Notes: a model not told the origin generated them from the sequence alone. Counted from the stretch's first letter, positions 18,707-31,900 are shown. The stretch is 64,000 bases of DNA from Desulfosudis oleivorans (GCA_020723305.1 DYJC01000007.1:1-64000), one strand, 5' to 3'. A program made the numbers and translations.

Positions 18707-19045
18707 TTACACAGCATCTTCCGCTACAATAACGGTTATATGACTCGTTCTTTTCAAAATTCTGGAGCCTCGTCCACGCGCTCGCGCTCTAAATCGCTTT
18801 AAGGTAGGCCCCTGATCCACCAATATGTTTCTGATAATTAAAGTATCTACATCCATATTCTGGTTCTGGTCCGCATTCGAAATTGCAGATTTTAAAACTT
18901 TTTCAACAAGCCCTGCTGATTTCTGCGGCATAAACTTCAGGATATTGAGTCCGATTTCCGCTGGTTTCCCTTTGACAGCACCAACAATCTTCCGAACTTT
19001 CTGCGGAGATATTCGTACATATTTTGCGACAGCTTTCGCCTCCAT
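18707..19045 (-). CDS. rplV: 50S ribosomal protein L22
   Basis: The product is 112 residues. '[23 protein letters not shown]' and the long beta-hairpin '[32 protein letters not shown]' that reaches into the exit tunnel, and affects macrolide binding, are both present. It lies between rpsS and rpsC. Confidence 0.98.
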   Translation of the reverse strand: MEAKAVAKYVRISPQKVRKIVGAVKGKPAEIGLNILKFMPQKSAGLVEKVLKSAISNADQNQNMDVDTLIIRNILVDQGPTLKRFRARARGRGSRILKRTSHITVIVAEDAV

Positions 19046-19086
19046 CTCATCATTCCTTATATTCGATGTTCTTTTAACCTATGGAT

Positions 19087-19368
19087 TTATTTTTTAAGTC
19101 TAGTCTTTTTATCACCAGCATGACCATAGAATGTTCGAGTAGGTGAAAATTCGCCTAATTTATGACCAACCATGTTTTCAGAAACAAAAACAGGAACGAA
19201 TTTTTTTCCATTATGCACTGCCAGGGTAAGACCGACCATTTCAGGAACAATCGTTGATCTTCGAGACCATGTTTTGATTACATGGGCGCTCCTTGTATCT
19301 TGAGCATGCATAACTTTTTTAATTAAATGGTCATCTATGTAAGGACCTTTTTTTAGCGATCTTGGCAT
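19087..19368 (-). CDS. rpsS: 30S ribosomal protein S19
   Basis: The product is 93 residues from ATG 19368 (Met-Pro-Arg-Ser-Leu-Lys-Lys-Gly), with AGGAG 5 bp upstream; the open frame extends 10 codons further but without a better start. '[48 protein letters not shown]'-type sequence is the conserved core. S19 is in the 30S head and contacts S13. Confidence 0.97.
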   Translation of the reverse strand: MPRSLKKGPYIDDHLIKKVMHAQDTRSAHVIKTWSRRSTIVPEMVGLTLAVHNGKKFVPVFVSENMVGHKLGEFSPTRTFYGHAGDKKTRLKK

Positions 19369-19416
19369 ATCTTCTCCTGAAACCAGAACCAGGTTCATGT
19401 TATTCTGAAACCTAAA

Positions 19417-20244
19417 CTATCTTTTTTTCCTTCTTTTCACGATGAATTTATTGGTAGTCTTATTTGTTCGGGTACGATATCCTTTTGACGGAGTACCCCA
19501 CGGCGAACAAGGGTGACGTCCGCCCGAAGATCGTCCCTCACCACCACCCATGGGGTGATCAACCGGGTTCATTGCAACGCCTCTAACCGATGGACGCTTG
19601 CCCAGCCATCTTGTTCTTCCGGCTTTGCCAATCGACAGGTTCTCGTGGATAACATTCCCGACCTGACCAATTGTGGCCATACATTTCAACAATACCTTAC
19701 GAACCTCACCGGATGGAAGTTTGACTAATGCATAAGGGGTCTCTTTGGCCATTAATTGGGCGAATGCTCCTGCGCTTCGGACAATCTGTCCACCCTTTCC
19801 CAATCGCAACTCGATATTGTGTATCTGTGTTCCCAAAGGGATATTTCCAAGAGGAAGAGCATTCCCTGGTTTTATATCCGCATCAGGGCCAGACATGATT
19901 GCATCACCAACCTTTAAATTCACAGGTGCCAGTATATACCGTTTTTCACCATCTGCATAGAACAACAGAGCTATTCTTGAACTTCGATTAGGATCATACT
20001 CTATTGTTGCAACCTTTGCCGGAATACCCTGCTTATTTCTTTTAAAGTCGATCACTCGATAGTGTCTGCGATGCCCGCCTCCACGATGGCGACATGTAAT
20101 CCGTCCATAAGAATTTCTGCCGCTTTTCTTGTTTATCGTCCTGAGTAAACTCTCCTCCGGAGATGTAGTTGTGATCTCTTCAAAAGTTGAGTACTCTTGA
20201 AACCTTCGACCCGGCGATGTTGGTTTTACTTTCTTAACTGCCAT
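19417..20244 (-). CDS. rplB: 50S ribosomal protein L2
   Basis: The product is 275 residues, the normal length. Signature segments include '[29 protein letters not shown]' and the C-terminal '[28 protein letters not shown]', which holds the histidine region near the peptidyl transferase centre. L2 is needed for subunit association. It lies between rplW and rpsS. Confidence 0.98.
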   Translation of the reverse strand: MAVKKVKPTSPGRRFQEYSTFEEITTTSPEESLLRTINKKSGRNSYGRITCRHRGGGHRRHYRVIDFKRNKQGIPAKVATIEYDPNRSSRIALLFYADGEKRYILAPVNLKVGDAIMSGPDADIKPGNALPLGNIPLGTQIHNIELRLGKGGQIVRSAGAFAQLMAKETPYALVKLPSGEVRKVLLKCMATIGQVGNVIHENLSIGKAGRTRWLGKRPSVRGVAMNPVDHPMGGGEGRSSGGRHPCSPWGTPSKGYRTRTNKTTNKFIVKRRKKR

Positions 20245-20259
20245 TATCTGCTCCTAGAT

Positions 20260-20547
20260 CTATACGCCATCAAAAAATTCAATTCGTTCCCCAGGCATCA
20301 GGGTTACGATGGCTTTTTTCCAGTCTTTTCGCTTTCCCAGAGTTCTGCCTCTTCGTTTAATTTTTCCCTTGACGTGCAATGTATTAACATTGGCGACTTT
20401 CACTTTGAATACTTCTTCTACAGAACGCCTGATCTCAATACGGTTAGCTCTCTGATCAACCTCGAATGTAACCTGATTAACAGTCTCCTTTTGGAGTGTC
20501 GTCTTCTCAGTATTCAAAGGTCTTTTTATTGTATCATACCGATTCAT
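20260..20547 (-). CDS. rplW: 50S ribosomal protein L23
   Basis: The product is 95 residues. '[11 protein letters not shown]' and '[32 protein letters not shown]' define the fold, and the loop '[24 protein letters not shown]' is conserved. L23 is the trigger-factor and SRP docking site at the exit tunnel. Its start overlaps the rplD stop by 4 bp. Confidence 0.97.
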   Translation of the reverse strand: MNRYDTIKRPLNTEKTTLQKETVNQVTFEVDQRANRIEIRRSVEEVFKVKVANVNTLHVKGKIKRRGRTLGKRKDWKKAIVTLMPGERIEFFDGV

Positions 20548-21167
20548 ATCAAAAGTCTCCCCTCAATGGCTTTAATAGAATCCTCAAGCAAAACCAAATT
20601 CCGATACTTAAGGATATCATAAACATTCAGGCCTGCACTTCTTATCACCTTGACTCCCGGTATGTTGCGTGCTGCTAACTCTAAATTTGTATTTTCACAA
20701 TCCGTAAGGATAAGTGCGTTATTAACTTTTAAGGCATTTGTAATTTCGACTACTTTTTTGGTCCTTGGTTCCGATAGTTCAATCTTGTCAACAACCAACA
20801 AAGTATTATTGATGCGCTTGCTGCTTAGCGCCATTTTGAGAGCCAGTCTTTTTTTCTTCTTGGGCATTGAATAGGCATAACTCTTAGGATGAGGGCCAAA
20901 AATAACGCCCCCGCTTCTTAAAAGCGGCGACTTAATATCTCCTCGCCTTGCCCTTCCTGTACCTTTTTGCCTAAAAAGTTTTCTCGTGCTACCAGCGACA
21001 TCGGATCTATTTTTAACACATGCCGTACCTGAACGTTTACGGGCAAGCTGCATTTTTACAACTTCATGAAGAAGATCGGATTTGATAGACACATTAAAAA
21101 TGCTATCGGGTAGATCCACTTCTGAAACTTTTTCTCCATTTATATTTTGAACATCGATGACAGCCAT
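20544..21167 (-). CDS. rplD: 50S ribosomal protein L4
   Basis: The product is 207 residues. The tunnel-lining loop is clear at about 45-95 ('[60 protein letters not shown]' region), followed by the Rossmann-like globular part ending in the '[23 protein letters not shown]' segment. L4 regulates the S10 operon in some bacteria; no leader structure was identified here. It overlaps rplW by 4 bp. Confidence 0.97.
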   Translation of the reverse strand: MAVIDVQNINGEKVSEVDLPDSIFNVSIKSDLLHEVVKMQLARKRSGTACVKNRSDVAGSTRKLFRQKGTGRARRGDIKSPLLRSGGVIFGPHPKSYAYSMPKKKKRLALKMALSSKRINNTLLVVDKIELSEPRTKKVVEITNALKVNNALILTDCENTNLELAARNIPGVKVIRSAGLNVYDILKYRNLVLLEDSIKAIEGRLLI

Positions 21168-21197
21168 AATATTCCTCGTAATAATTCAGTGAAGGCT

Positions 21198-21824
21198 TTA
21201 AAATTTTTTCTTGTTGATTTTTAGCAGTCCTGTTTTTGCACCTGGAATCGTACCCTTTAAAAGCAATAGGTTTTCTTCAGGTCGCAAATCAACTACTTCA
21301 ATATTTCGAACAGTCATTGTTTCATGGCCGTATCTTCCGGGCATTTTTTTTCCTTTGATGACTCTGGATGGCCATGCACTGGAACCAATTGATCCAGGAA
21401 CACGATGACTATGACTGCCGTGAGTCTTTTTTCCACCGTGGAAGCCATGACGCTTTACAACGCCTGTAAAACCCCGACCTTTGGTTTTACCTGTAACATT
21501 GACACGTTCTCCGACCTTGAACATGTCAACTTTTATCTCCTGGCCGACCTTATATTCTTCCGGGCTGTCTACTGCGACCTCTCGTAAATATTCGAACATT
21601 TGGCTACCCGCCTTGCGGTAATGCCCGGCAAGAGGCTTGGTAACCCTTTTCTCTTTTTTATTGCCGAACCCTATCTGCAATGCATTATAACCATCGTTTG
21701 CCTCGGTTTTAATCTGCGTGACCACACATGGCCCCACCAATACTACCGTGACGGGCACATATTCACCAGCAGGACCAAATAGTCCGGTCATTCCAACTTT
21801 TTTACCTATCATCCCTTTACACAT
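21198..21824 (-). CDS. rplC: 50S ribosomal protein L3
   Basis: The product is 208 residues from ATG 21824; an in-frame TTG at 21836 is an alternative and neither has an ideal ribosome-binding site. 'GMIGKKVGMTGLFG' opens the barrel, and 'GFTGVVKRHGFHGGKKTHGSHSHRVPGSIG' is the loop that approaches the peptidyl transferase centre; its 'H-S-H-R-x-P-G-S-I-G' motif is universal. It is the second gene of the S10 operon. Confidence 0.97.
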   Translation of the reverse strand: MCKGMIGKKVGMTGLFGPAGEYVPVTVVLVGPCVVTQIKTEANDGYNALQIGFGNKKEKRVTKPLAGHYRKAGSQMFEYLREVAVDSPEEYKVGQEIKVDMFKVGERVNVTGKTKGRGFTGVVKRHGFHGGKKTHGSHSHRVPGSIGSSAWPSRVIKGKKMPGRYGHETMTVRNIEVVDLRPEENLLLLKGTIPGAKTGLLKINKKKF

Positions 21825-21845
21825 GGCGAATCCCAATCCCCCTGG

Positions 21846-22157
21846 CTACAGTTTAATCTCAACATCAACACCTGGTGAGAGATCCAACTTCATTAAAGCA
21901 TCAACTGTTTGTTGAGTTGGCTCAAGAATATCCAACAACCGCTTATGAGTCCTAATCTCAAACTGTTCCCGAGATTTTTTATCCACATGAGGCGATCGCA
22001 AAACACAGTATTTGTTTTTCCTCGTAGGGAGTGGAATCGGTCCAAGTACTTTTGCACCGGTCTTCTTGGCAGTATCCACAATATCAATTGCTGATTGATC
22101 AAGAAGTTTATAATCGTAGGCCTTCAACCTAATTCTGATTTTTGTATTCATCATCAT
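21846..22157 (-). CDS. rpsJ: 30S ribosomal protein S10
   Basis: The product is 103 residues. '[29 protein letters not shown]' and '[39 protein letters not shown]' are family signatures. S10 (NusE) also joins the antitermination complex with NusB. Three consecutive ATG codons (22157, 22154, 22151) could serve as start. It follows tuf copy 1 by 17 bp, giving a joined str-S10 transcript. Confidence 0.97.
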   Translation of the reverse strand: MMMNTKIRIRLKAYDYKLLDQSAIDIVDTAKKTGAKVLGPIPLPTRKNKYCVLRSPHVDKKSREQFEIRTHKRLLDILEPTQQTVDALMKLDLSPGVDVEIKL

Positions 22158-22174
22158 AATACCAATCTTCCACT

Positions 22175-23368
22175 CTATTCGATTATTTCACTGACAACGC
22201 CGGCACCAACTGTCCTACCACCTTCGCGAATCGCAAACCTGAGTTCCTTCTCCATCGCTATCGGACTGATAAGCTCACCGACTATCGTTACATTGTCGCC
22301 CGGCATGATCATCTCTATACCTTCTGGAAGGGTCAATATCCCTGTTACATCCGTGGTCCGGAAAAAAAACTGCGGACGGTAGCCATTAAAAAACGGTGTG
22401 TGTCGACCCCCCTCTTCCTTACTCAGTACATATACTTCTGCATTGAACTTCGTATGCGGCTTGATCGTACCAGGCTTGGATACAACCTGGCCTCGTTCCA
22501 CCTCATCACGCTTGGTACCTCGAAGCAATAACCCAACATTATCTCCCGCCCTTCCTTCGTCCAAAAGCTTACGGAACATCTCAACTCCCGTACATACCGT
22601 CTTGGTCGTCTCTCGAATACCAACTATCTCTACCTCATCTCCTACTCTCACAATCCCACGCTCAACTCGACCCGTTACAACTGTCCCTCGACCAGATATG
22701 CTGAACACATCCTCAATCGGCATCAAAAATGACTTGTCTATGTCTCGCTTCGGCTCCGGAATAAAACTGTCCACTGCTGCCAAAAGATCAAATATCGGCT
22801 TGGCCTCTGCACTGTCCGGATCATCACTCTCAAGAGCCTTCAATGCACTCCCTCGTATGATCGGCGTATCATCCCCTGGAAATTCATACTTGTCAAGAAG
22901 CTCGCGAAGCTCAAGATCCACAAGCTCAATCAACTCTTCATCATCCACCATGTCACACTTGTTCAAAAAAACAACCATCCGGGGTACTCCTACCTGACGG
23001 GCAAGAAGAATGTGTTCCCGTGTCTGCGGCATAGGACCATCATCCGCTCCCACTACCAGGATCGCTCCATCCATCTGCGCCGCACCCGTAATCATGTTCT
23101 TAATATAATCCGCATGACCAGGACAATCCACATGGGCATAGTGACGATTCGCTGACTCATATTCCACATGTGCGGTCGCAATGGTAATCCCGCGCTCTCT
23201 TTCCTCAGGCGCCTTGTCTATCTGATCAAACGGTACATATGTCGCATTCCCTTTTAATGATGCATGCTTGGTGATCGCTGCCGTCAATGTCGTCTTCCCG
23301 TGATCTATATGACCAATCGTACCTACATTTACATGTGGCTTCGTTCGTTGAAATTTTTCTTTCGCCAT
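22175..23368 (-). CDS. tuf: Elongation factor Tu, copy 1
   Basis: The product is 397 residues. The GTPase domain has '[15 protein letters not shown]' (P-loop), '[13 protein letters not shown]' (G3) and '[11 protein letters not shown]' (G4), followed by beta-barrel domains 2 and 3. It delivers aminoacyl-tRNA to the A-site. The protein is identical to the copy at 36760-37953; the DNA seen differs at one base (23348, third position of codon 5). GGAGG lies 8 bp before the ATG and is also shared between copies. It follows rpsG directly, the place where fusA would normally be. Confidence 0.99.
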   Translation of the reverse strand: MAKEKFQRTKPHVNVGTIGHIDHGKTTLTAAITKHASLKGNATYVPFDQIDKAPEERERGITIATAHVEYESANRHYAHVDCPGHADYIKNMITGAAQMDGAILVVGADDGPMPQTREHILLARQVGVPRMVVFLNKCDMVDDEELIELVDLELRELLDKYEFPGDDTPIIRGSALKALESDDPDSAEAKPIFDLLAAVDSFIPEPKRDIDKSFLMPIEDVFSISGRGTVVTGRVERGIVRVGDEVEIVGIRETTKTVCTGVEMFRKLLDEGRAGDNVGLLLRGTKRDEVERGQVVSKPGTIKPHTKFNAEVYVLSKEEGGRHTPFFNGYRPQFFFRTTDVTGILTLPEGIEMIMPGDNVTIVGELISPIAMEKELRFAIREGGRTVGAGVVSEIIE

Positions 23369-23484
23369 CTTCCCGTCCTCCTTTGGAACCGGATTGGTAT
23401 AAATGATTTAAAAATATTTTACAACACGTTTAATTTAAATATACAGAAGTTTTCCATAATTTGTAATTAACAACATCCCTGCTG

Positions 23485-23955
23485 CTACCATCGATAATGA
23501 GCGAAAGCCTTATTCGCATCGGCCATTTTGTGAGTATCTTCTTTTTTCTTTACTGCACTCCCCCGGTCCTGGGCCGCCTCCATAAGTTCTGCTGCCAGCT
23601 TGCTGGCCATACTTTTCTCCGATCTTTTTCTAGAGAAAGTAAGGAGCCATCTAATTGCAAGAGCAGTTCGTCTAGAGGGTCTGATCTCTGTAGGAATCTG
23701 ATAGGTAGATCCACCAACCCTTCTGGATTTTACCTCGATTTGGGGACGCACATTTCCAACTGCTTTTTCAAATACATCAAGAGGGGATTCCTTAATTTTT
23801 TCCTCAATTATATCAAAAGCCTTATAAAGTATCGCTTCTGCTGTACTTTTTTTACCATCACGCATAATACAACTCACAAAACGTGAAACGAGCTTATTGT
23901 TATATTTGGAATCAGGAATAATTAATCGATTTGGAACTTCTCTTCTTCTTGGCAT
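23485..23955 (-). CDS. rpsG: 30S ribosomal protein S7
   Basis: The product is 156 residues, full length. '[27 protein letters not shown]', '[26 protein letters not shown]' and the C-terminal '[25 protein letters not shown]' are classic S7. It nucleates 30S head assembly and contacts E-site tRNA. The next gene downstream is tuf after 116 bp; fusA is missing from this position. Confidence 0.98.
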   Translation of the reverse strand: MPRRREVPNRLIIPDSKYNNKLVSRFVSCIMRDGKKSTAEAILYKAFDIIEEKIKESPLDVFEKAVGNVRPQIEVKSRRVGGSTYQIPTEIRPSRRTALAIRWLLTFSRKRSEKSMASKLAAELMEAAQDRGSAVKKKEDTHKMADANKAFAHYRW

Positions 23956-24009
23956 TCTTGCACCTGCGTTAAATAGTAATATTAAATGTTAAGGATATGA
24001 ATCCAATTA

Positions 24010-24381
24010 TTATTTCGGTTTTTTAGCTCCATATTTTGATCGTCCCTGTCTGCGATCTGTAACACCAAGTGTATCCAAAGTGCCTCTTACGATGTGATAC
24101 CTCACACCCGGCAAATCTTTTACGCGGCCGCCTCGAACCAACACAACAGAATGCTCCTGAAGGTTATGCCCGACACCTGGAATATATGCCGTAACCTCGA
24201 TGCCGGTAGTCAAACGCACCCTTGCCACCTTACGCAAAGCAGAGTTTGGTTTTTTTGGAGTCGATGTATATACCCTTGTACAAACTCCTCTTTTTTGCGG
24301 AGCCCCCTTTAGAGCCGGTGTGTTAGTTTTATTTTGCACCCGCTCTCTACCTTTTCTGACCAATTGGTTTATTGTAGGCAT
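24010..24381 (-). CDS. rpsL: 30S ribosomal protein S12
   Basis: The product is 123 residues. '[13 protein letters not shown]' opens it, and the decoding-centre loops '[17 protein letters not shown]' and '[16 protein letters not shown]' are intact. The two lysines where streptomycin-resistance changes occur (in 'KKPNSA' and 'RVKDLPG') are the sensitive-type residues. It is the first gene of the str segment and has its own likely promoter at 24446-24472. Confidence 0.98.
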   Translation of the reverse strand: MPTINQLVRKGRERVQNKTNTPALKGAPQKRGVCTRVYTSTPKKPNSALRKVARVRLTTGIEVTAYIPGVGHNLQEHSVVLVRGGRVKDLPGVRYHIVRGTLDTLGVTDRRQGRSKYGAKKPK

Positions 24382-24445
24382 ATCCTGATTCTACACTCCT
24401 TTATAATTTTCAAACGCAGAAGACCTGTTGAACAAAATTAGAAAA

Positions 24446-24472
24446 TTTATACTTTTTTTTTTTTATTGTCAA
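24446..24472 (-). promoter_or_regulatory. Putative promoter of the str-S10 segment
   Basis: On the minus strand TTGACA (24472-24467) is followed 15 bp later by TATAAA (24451-24446). It lies 65 bp upstream of rpsL in the 145-bp rpoC-rpsL gap, the largest space in this region. The spacer is shorter than optimal and consists mostly of an A-tract. Readthrough from rpoBC is also possible. Confidence 0.45.
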
Positions 24473-24526
24473 GTTTTTTTAATTATTATCTCCTAAGGAT
24501 AATTCTCTCTACAACCAACATGATTC

Positions 24527-27500
24527 TCAGATGCCCGTTCCAGAGGCCTTTCCTTGGTTATCTTCTTGTTCTATTTCAAGATTCTGATATCCACGTAATC
24601 CAGTCCCGGCCGGGATCAACCTGCCCATTATCACATTTTCTTTAAGACCGCGGAGATGGTCGTATTTCCCACCCATAGCTGCATCTGTCAGGACTTTTGT
24701 TGTTTCCTGAAATGAAGCAGCTGATATAAAGCTGTCTGTGGCTAGAGACGCTTTGGTAATACCCAAAATAAGAGGTTCACCGATTGCAGGTTTCCCCCCC
24801 CTTTCCGTAACCTCCCGATTCACATCTTCGAAGCGCTGACGATCCACTTGTTCTTCTGAAATTAACTCAGTATCACCAATATCTTTAATTTTTACCATAC
24901 GCATCATCTGACGAACAATTACTTCAATATGCTTGTCATTTATCCTTACACCCTGGAGCCTATAGACCTCCTGGACTTCGTCAACAAGATATCTTGCCAA
25001 AGAAACCTCTCCTTTAATATTCATGATATCTTGAGGATTTGCTGATCCACCGACAATCTGTTCGCCGGCCCGAAGATAATCCCCCTCATAAACATTAATA
25101 TGTTTCCCGCGTGGAATCAGATACTCTTTTTTTTCACCAACATCAACGGGTGTTATCGTAACTTTTTGCTTTCCTTTTTTCGTTGTTGCCTTGGCAATAG
25201 ACACATACCCGTTTATTTCACTGAGTACGGCTGTTTCTTTTGGTTTTCTTACCTCAAAAAGCTCTGCAACACGTGGCAAACCACCGGTAATATCCTTGGT
25301 CTTTGTTGTTGCTCTCGGAAGCTTTGCAATCACATCTCCGGCTCGAACCTCATCCCCTTCTTCTACAAGTAAGATCGCACCTACAGGCAACATATATCTA
25401 GCCATTCCACTTGAAGAGAGTATAGCGGTCTTTCCCTTTTCATCCTTAATTGAAATTCTAGGCCGCACATCCGTAGCCTTGCCTTCGATAATGGTCTGAC
25501 TGGACTTACCTGTAACCGGATCAACCTTTTCCTGCATTGTTTTTCCGAGTTCGATATCACCAAATTTAACAATACCTTGAACTTCTGTGATAATGGGAGT
25601 CGTAAAAGGATCCCAGGTCGCCAGCAAATCGCCTGATTCCACTTTCTGGCCATCTTTTACCGTTACATGAGCACCATATATGACATGACAGCGTTCTCTC
25701 TCTCGTCCCGTCTCACTGACAATAATGAATTCACCACCCCTTCTATTCATTACGACATTCTGCCCTTCCGCATTTGTGATGACTTTCATCTCTTCAAATC
25801 TTATGGTTCCTTCGGACCGAGCCCGGATATCTGCCTGTTCAACACGCCGGCTTGCTGTACCACCGATATGAAAGGTACGCATGGTAAGCTGGGTTCCGGG
25901 TTCACCTATGGATTGAGCAGCCAGAATGCCAATGGCCTGTCCGATTTCAACTGTTTTCCCATGAGATAAATCACGTCCATAGCACTTGGCACAAACACCG
26001 AATCGAGTCCTGCATGTAAGGACAGACCGAATTTTTACCATGGTCAAGGCAGCATCTTCAACGATCTCAAGAGCATCCTCATCAATCTCTTGACCGCCTT
26101 TGATCAGAACCTCATCTGTAAATGGATCAATGATATCCTCCAATGCAACCCTTCCCAGAATTCGATCTCCAAGTCGCTGTATAACCTCACCGCCCTCCAA
26201 CAGGGCTTCAACCTCTATACCCATCATTGAACCGCAATCATCTTCAAGCACCATGCAATCTTGAGCGACATCCGCCAGGCGACGAGTTAAGTATCCGGAA
26301 TTGGCTGTTTTAAGAGCGGTATCTGCCAGACCCTTTCGAGCACCATGAGTTGAAATAAAATATTGTAAAACAGTGAGACCTTCTCTAAAATTAGCCGTAA
26401 TCGGTGTTTCAATAATCTCTCCAGAGGGTTTTGCCATCAACCCACGCATACCGGCAAGCTGACGCATCTGATCTTTACTCCCCCTGGCCCCGGAATCAGC
26501 CATCATAAAAATGGAATTCACTTTTTCTTTTATTTGTCCATCGCTATCGATAACTTCATCAGCTGGTTTTGTTGTCTTCATGGAGCTCATCATGGCGTTG
26601 GCGATATCATCAGTGGCCTTAGCCCATATATCAACGACCTTATTGTACTTTTCACCCTGTGTAATCAACCCCTCTGTATACTGTTTACCGATCTCCTGAA
26701 CCTTCTTTTCCGCACTCTTGATAAGATCCCATTTGGCATCCGGGATAATCATGTCATCAATCGAGATGGAAAGTCCGCCTTGTGTGGAGTATCGATATCC
26801 AATATCCTTAAGGCGATCTGAAAGTATAACCGTTGTTTTCGGTCCAGTATTTCGATAAGTGTAATCAACAAGGTCGCGTAACGCCTTTTTATCCATTCCC
26901 TTGTTTATCATGTTAAAAGGAATTTCAGTTCGCTTCTCCTCCACCTTAAAAATGTGATAGCCATCCTCCGATTCCAGAATTGGGCCGATATCTCCTACAT
27001 TCAGAGAATATAGCGTGTCCACATCCTCGACAGAAATTTTAAAGACATTTTGAAACTCAATTTTTTTCAATAATCCGGTCTGCCCCTTTCTGCCCGTAAT
27101 ATTGCATTTTGAGTGTTCATTCACCATATCGGTGAAAAGGGCACCGTTGCTAATTTCCGAGACTACTGCCTTTGCAGTTTTTTTAGAGTTCACTCGGATA
27201 TGACGAAACGCAACCACTTCATCATTTGGAATGATCTCCCACAACAGAATTCGGCCAACGGTAGTATCCACTCGTTTATCGTTCATCCGTACAACAATTT
27301 TCGCATGCAGATCCACAGCGTCAAAATCATACGCGGAACGGACTTCATCGGGATTGGAAAAAATTCTACCTTCTCCTTTTGACCCGGCTGCTTCTGTGGT
27401 TAAATAATAGATACCCAGAACAATATCCTGGGTTGGTACAATAATCGGACTGCCGTTTGCCGGTGAAAGGATATTATTGCTGGACAGCATAAGCACACGT

Positions 27501-28942
27501 GCCTCAATCTGAGATTCAACAGATAAAGGAATATGGACCGCCATCTGATCCCCATCAAAATCCGCATTAAATGCTGTACATACAAGTGGATGAAGCTGTA
27601 TTGCCTTTCCTTCGATAAGAACCGGCTCAAATGCTTGAATTCCCAGCCGATGAAGGGTTGGAGCACGGTTCAACATGACAGGGTACTCTTTTACCACCTC
27701 ATCAAGTGTATCCCAAACCTCTGGTGTTAAGCGCTCAACCATTTTTTTCGCACTTTTGACTGTAGAAACAGCGCCTTTATGCTCAAGCCGGTGATAAACA
27801 AAGGGCTTAAACAATTCGAGCGCCATCTTTTTAGGGAGACCGCACTGATGCAAACGTAAATTTGGACCAATCGTGATAACTGTCCTGCCGGAGTAATCAA
27901 CACGTTTTCCTAAAAGGTTTTGTCGGAAACGGCCTTGTTTTCCTTTGAGCGTATCGGAAAGAGACTTTAATGGGCGTTTGTTTGTTCCGGTTACGACTCG
28001 GCCATGCCTTCCGTTATCGAACAGGACATCAACAGATTCCTGTAACATCCTTTTTTCATTACGAACAATAATATCCGGTGCTTTCAGTTCAACAAGACGA
28101 TTCAACCGATTGTTTCGATTAATCACCCGTCGGTATAGGTCATTCAAGTCTGAAGTTGCAAAACGGCCGCCCTCGAGTGGAACCAATGGTCTTAAATCCG
28201 GGGGCAGAACCGGAATTACATCCATAATCATCCACAATGGATTAACGCCTGAATTTCGAAAGGCATCAATAATTTTTAGGCGTTTTGCTAATTTCTTTCT
28301 TTTCGCTTCTGAAGAAGTCGTAACAATATCTTCTCTAAGAGATTTATATATTTCATTTAAATCAAGCTTTTCCAGCAGCGATTTAACTGCTTCAGCACCG
28401 ATCCCCGCCTCAAATTTTGTGGAACCATACAGGTCTATCGCTTCATGGTATTTTTCATCTGATAATAATTGACCTCTCATAAGACCGGTTTCTTTTGGAT
28501 CGATCACCACATAGCTGTCAAAATATAGCACCTTTTCCATATTTTTAAGTGTAAGATCCAGAAGATTACCGATTTTGCTCGGTAGGCTTTTTAAAAACCA
28601 GATATGTGCTACAGGTGTAGCCAAATCAATATGTGCCATCCGGTCCCGCCTAACTTTGGACTGAATTACTTCAACACCGCACTTCTCACAGATAACACCT
28701 CTGTGTTTCATCCGTTTATATTTACCACAATTACATTCATAATCCTTTGTAGGACCGAAAATTTTTGCACAAAATAAACCGTCTCTTTCCGGCTTAAAAG
28801 TACGATAGTTAATGGTCTCCGGCTTTTTAATCTCCCCATGTGACCATTCCCGTATCTTTTCTGGGGATGCCAAGGTAATTTTTACACCGGAATAGCATCT
28901 CGGATCTTTTGGTTTTGCAAAGAAATCGTATATAGTTTCCAA
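24527..28942 (-). CDS. rpoC: DNA-directed RNA polymerase subunit beta' (TTG start)
   Basis: The product is about 1471 residues. The N-terminal zinc ribbon ('[23 protein letters not shown]'), the catalytic '[12 protein letters not shown]' with three Mg-binding Asp, the second Cys cluster ('[16 protein letters not shown]') and the trigger-loop region ('[19 protein letters not shown]') are all present. I place the start at TTG 28942 (Met-Glu-Thr-Ile-Tyr-Asp-Phe-Phe) because AGGGAG lies 7 bp upstream; an open frame extends to 28969, where it would overlap rpoB, without support. The protein is longer than the E. coli subunit by lineage-typical insertions. Confidence 0.98.
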   Translation of the reverse strand: METIYDFFAKPKDPRCYSGVKITLASPEKIREWSHGEIKKPETINYRTFKPERDGLFCAKIFGPTKDYECNCGKYKRMKHRGVICEKCGVEVIQSKVRRDRMAHIDLATPVAHIWFLKSLPSKIGNLLDLTLKNMEKVLYFDSYVVIDPKETGLMRGQLLSDEKYHEAIDLYGSTKFEAGIGAEAVKSLLEKLDLNEIYKSLREDIVTTSSEAKRKKLAKRLKIIDAFRNSGVNPLWMIMDVIPVLPPDLRPLVPLEGGRFATSDLNDLYRRVINRNNRLNRLVELKAPDIIVRNEKRMLQESVDVLFDNGRHGRVVTGTNKRPLKSLSDTLKGKQGRFRQNLLGKRVDYSGRTVITIGPNLRLHQCGLPKKMALELFKPFVYHRLEHKGAVSTVKSAKKMVERLTPEVWDTLDEVVKEYPVMLNRAPTLHRLGIQAFEPVLIEGKAIQLHPLVCTAFNADFDGDQMAVHIPLSVESQIEARVLMLSSNNILSPANGSPIIVPTQDIVLGIYYLTTEAAGSKGEGRIFSNPDEVRSAYDFDAVDLHAKIVVRMNDKRVDTTVGRILLWEIIPNDEVVAFRHIRVNSKKTAKAVVSEISNGALFTDMVNEHSKCNITGRKGQTGLLKKIEFQNVFKISVEDVDTLYSLNVGDIGPILESEDGYHIFKVEEKRTEIPFNMINKGMDKKALRDLVDYTYRNTGPKTTVILSDRLKDIGYRYSTQGGLSISIDDMIIPDAKWDLIKSAEKKVQEIGKQYTEGLITQGEKYNKVVDIWAKATDDIANAMMSSMKTTKPADEVIDSDGQIKEKVNSIFMMADSGARGSKDQMRQLAGMRGLMAKPSGEIIETPITANFREGLTVLQYFISTHGARKGLADTALKTANSGYLTRRLADVAQDCMVLEDDCGSMMGIEVEALLEGGEVIQRLGDRILGRVALEDIIDPFTDEVLIKGGQEIDEDALEIVEDAALTMVKIRSVLTCRTRFGVCAKCYGRDLSHGKTVEIGQAIGILAAQSIGEPGTQLTMRTFHIGGTASRRVEQADIRARSEGTIRFEEMKVITNAEGQNVVMNRRGGEFIIVSETGRERERCHVIYGAHVTVKDGQKVESGDLLATWDPFTTPIITEVQGIVKFGDIELGKTMQEKVDPVTGKSSQTIIEGKATDVRPRISIKDEKGKTAILSSSGMARYMLPVGAILLVEEGDEVRAGDVIAKLPRATTKTKDITGGLPRVAELFEVRKPKETAVLSEINGYVSIAKATTKKGKQKVTITPVDVGEKKEYLIPRGKHINVYEGDYLRAGEQIVGGSANPQDIMNIKGEVSLARYLVDEVQEVYRLQGVRINDKHIEVIVRQMMRMVKIKDIGDTELISEEQVDRQRFEDVNREVTERGGKPAIGEPLILGITKASLATDSFISAASFQETTKVLTDAAMGGKYDHLRGLKENVIMGRLIPAGTGLRGYQNLEIEQEDNQGKASGTGI

Positions 28943-28961
28943 TATTTTCTCCCTACTGTTA

Positions 28962-31900
28962 TTATTCAATAAGGTTTATATCGAGTCCAAGGCTCATAAG
29001 CTCTTTGGTTAATACCCTAAATGACTCAGGCAATCCAGGTTCGAGAACATTTTGCCCTTTTACGATCTTTTCATACATCCGGGTTCTGCCTGCCATATCA
29101 TCAGACTTAACTGTTAAAAATTCCTGTAGTGTATGTGCAGCCCCATAAGCCTCCATAGCCCAAACTTCCATCTCTCCAAGCCGTTGACCACCGAATTGAG
29201 CTTTACCACCTAAGGGCTGCTGGGTAACCAGAGAATATGGCCCAATGGACCGGGCATGAATCTTGTCATCAACAAGATGATGTAACTTAAGCATATACAT
29301 TGTACCAACAGTGACTTTCCCATCAAAAGGCTCTCCGGTTCTACCGTCAAACAAAGTTGCCTGACCGGATATCTGCACATTGGCCTCTTTCAGAAGTGCC
29401 TTGATTTCATCTTCTTTGGCTCCATCAAAAACCGGCGTTGCCATGTGTACACCATCATTATAGTGTTTGGCAAAATCACAAAGAGCATTATCATCCATGC
29501 TATCGATGTATCCTTGTTCAGATTCTCTGGTAAAAATCCGTTTGCACTTTTCTCTCAAATCTTGATATTTTTTCTCCAAAATCAACTCAGAGATCTGAGT
29601 TCCAAGAACACGAGCTGCCCGACCAAGGTGAATCTCCAAGATCTGTCCAACATTCATACGGGAAGGAACGCCCAAGGGGTTTAAAACCATATCAACCGTT
29701 GTACCATCCTTGAAATAGGGCAAATCCTCCTGTGGAAGAATACGGGAAACAACACCCTTGTTGCCATGACGTCCTGCCATTTTATCGCCAACGGACAGCA
29801 CCCTTTTCATGGCGATATAGACTTTTATCAGCTTGATAACACCGGGTGGAAGATCATCGCCGACTTCAAAACGACTTGCCTCTTCTTCAAATCTGGATCG
29901 GCTGGCGTTTTTCTGATTCCTGCAGATATCTAATATGTCATGGATCTTTTCTGTTAATTCAGCATTGTTTAGAACGATCCCCTCAAGATCAGCGATCTTT
30001 ACTTCTTCCAGCATAAAAGCTTCAATAGTTTTACCTTTAGGAATTAGAATATTTTTACCTTTTTTCAGAGGAGTTTCACACTGCTGCCCGACCAGTTCCC
30101 GTTTCAATTCATCCAAAGCAATTTCATCAATGATCCGGATTTCATCCTCCATATCCTTTTCCAGAGCTGCAATCTCTGCGTCCTCAATCTGTCGGGTCCG
30201 ATCATCCTTATCCACACCTCTTCGTGAAAAAACCTTGGCGTCAATTACAATACCTTCCACTCCAGGAGGTACCCGTAGAGAAGTGTCTTTAACATCACCC
30301 GCTTTTTCACCAAAAATTGCCCGAAGCAACTTCTCTTCGGGCGATAGTTGAGTTTCTCCTTTTGGTGTGATTTTTCCAACCAGAATGTCTCCGGGTTTTA
30401 CTTCCGCTCCAAGTCTGATAATCCCACAATCATCCAGATCCTTCAACGTTTCTTCGCCGACATTCGGGATATCCCGGGTAATCTCTTCTTTACCAAGTTT
30501 CGTATCCCTGGAAACAACCTCAAACTCTTCAATATGAATTGAAGTAAATATACCATCCCTTACGAGGCGTTCACTCACGAGGATGGAATCTTCAAAGTTG
30601 TAACCACCCCATGGCATAAAAGCCACAGTAACATTTTTGCCTAGTGCAAGCTCTCCCATTTCAGTAGCTGGCCCATCCGCAATTATCTCACCAGCTTTTA
30701 CATGCTGCCCTTTTTTAACAATAGGCCTATGGTTAAAACATGTATTTTGATTGGAACGAATAAATTTTGACAAGTTATGGATCGTAACCGGGCGCTCATT
30801 CTTTAAATCCGAAGAATCATGCTTTAAAACAATTCGTCCGGCATTAACATCAGCAACAACACAATCCTGTTTTGCAACAACAGTCACACCGGAATCCTTT
30901 GCCACAACTCCTTCAATACCGGTTCCAACCAATGGCGCTCTAGTCTGAGTCAGAGGAACCGCCTGACGCTGCATGTTAGAACCCATCAATGCCCGATTTG
31001 CATCATCATTTTCCAAAAACGGGATTAAGGACGCCGATACGCTTACAAGCTGATTCGGAGAAACATCCATCAACTCAATATCTTCAGCCCGAACCATCAT
31101 GAATTCTCCTTGAACACGAGAAGTTACTAACGGGTTCACATAACGATTCGACTTATCAACAGGTGCATTTGCCTGTGCAATCGGATGCTCCTTTTCTTCA
31201 AACGCACTAAGCAGCTTGACTTCATCTGATACCGTTGAATTCCTCACAACGCGATAAGGCGTCTCGATAAAGCCGAAATCGTTTACTCTCGCATACGTGG
31301 ACAAGGATACAATCAATCCAATATTAGGTCCTTCAGGGGTTTCAATAGGACAAATTCTTCCATAATGTGACGGATGAACATCCCGTACCTCAAATCCGGC
31401 ACGTTCACGGGTCAATCCGCCGGGGCCGAGAGCACTTAGTCTTCTCTTATGTGTTGTCTCAGACAGTGGATTGGTTTGATCCATGAATTGGGATAGCTGA
31501 CTCGTTCCGAAAAACTCCTTAACAACTGCAGAAACGGGTTTAGGATTAACCAGATCATGGGGCATCAGAGCATCAACCTCCTGCATGCTCATGCGTTCCT
31601 TAATCGCCCTTTCCATGCGGACCAAACCGATTCGGTATTGATTTTCCAATAGCTCCCCAACAGCCCTAACACGCCGGTTACCAAGATGATCAATATCATC
31701 CACAAGACCCTGCGTATCTCTCAATTCAACAAGTATTTTTGCCGTTAAAAGAATATCCTCTTTTCTCAGGGTTCTCAAACTTATGGGGGCGTTGATATTT
31801 AAACGATGATTCAATTTTAAACGACCTACACCCGATAAGTCGTAATAAGCCGTTTTGAAAAATAGATGATCAATAAAATCAAGCGCAACTTCTGGTGTTG

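Noticed and set aside
22398-22997. 199-codon plus-strand open frame antisense to tuf copy 1 (and the same at 36983-37582)
   Set aside because: It exists only because of codon bias in tuf, repeats exactly in both copies, is Ser/Thr/Arg-rich and has no ribosome-binding site or family match.
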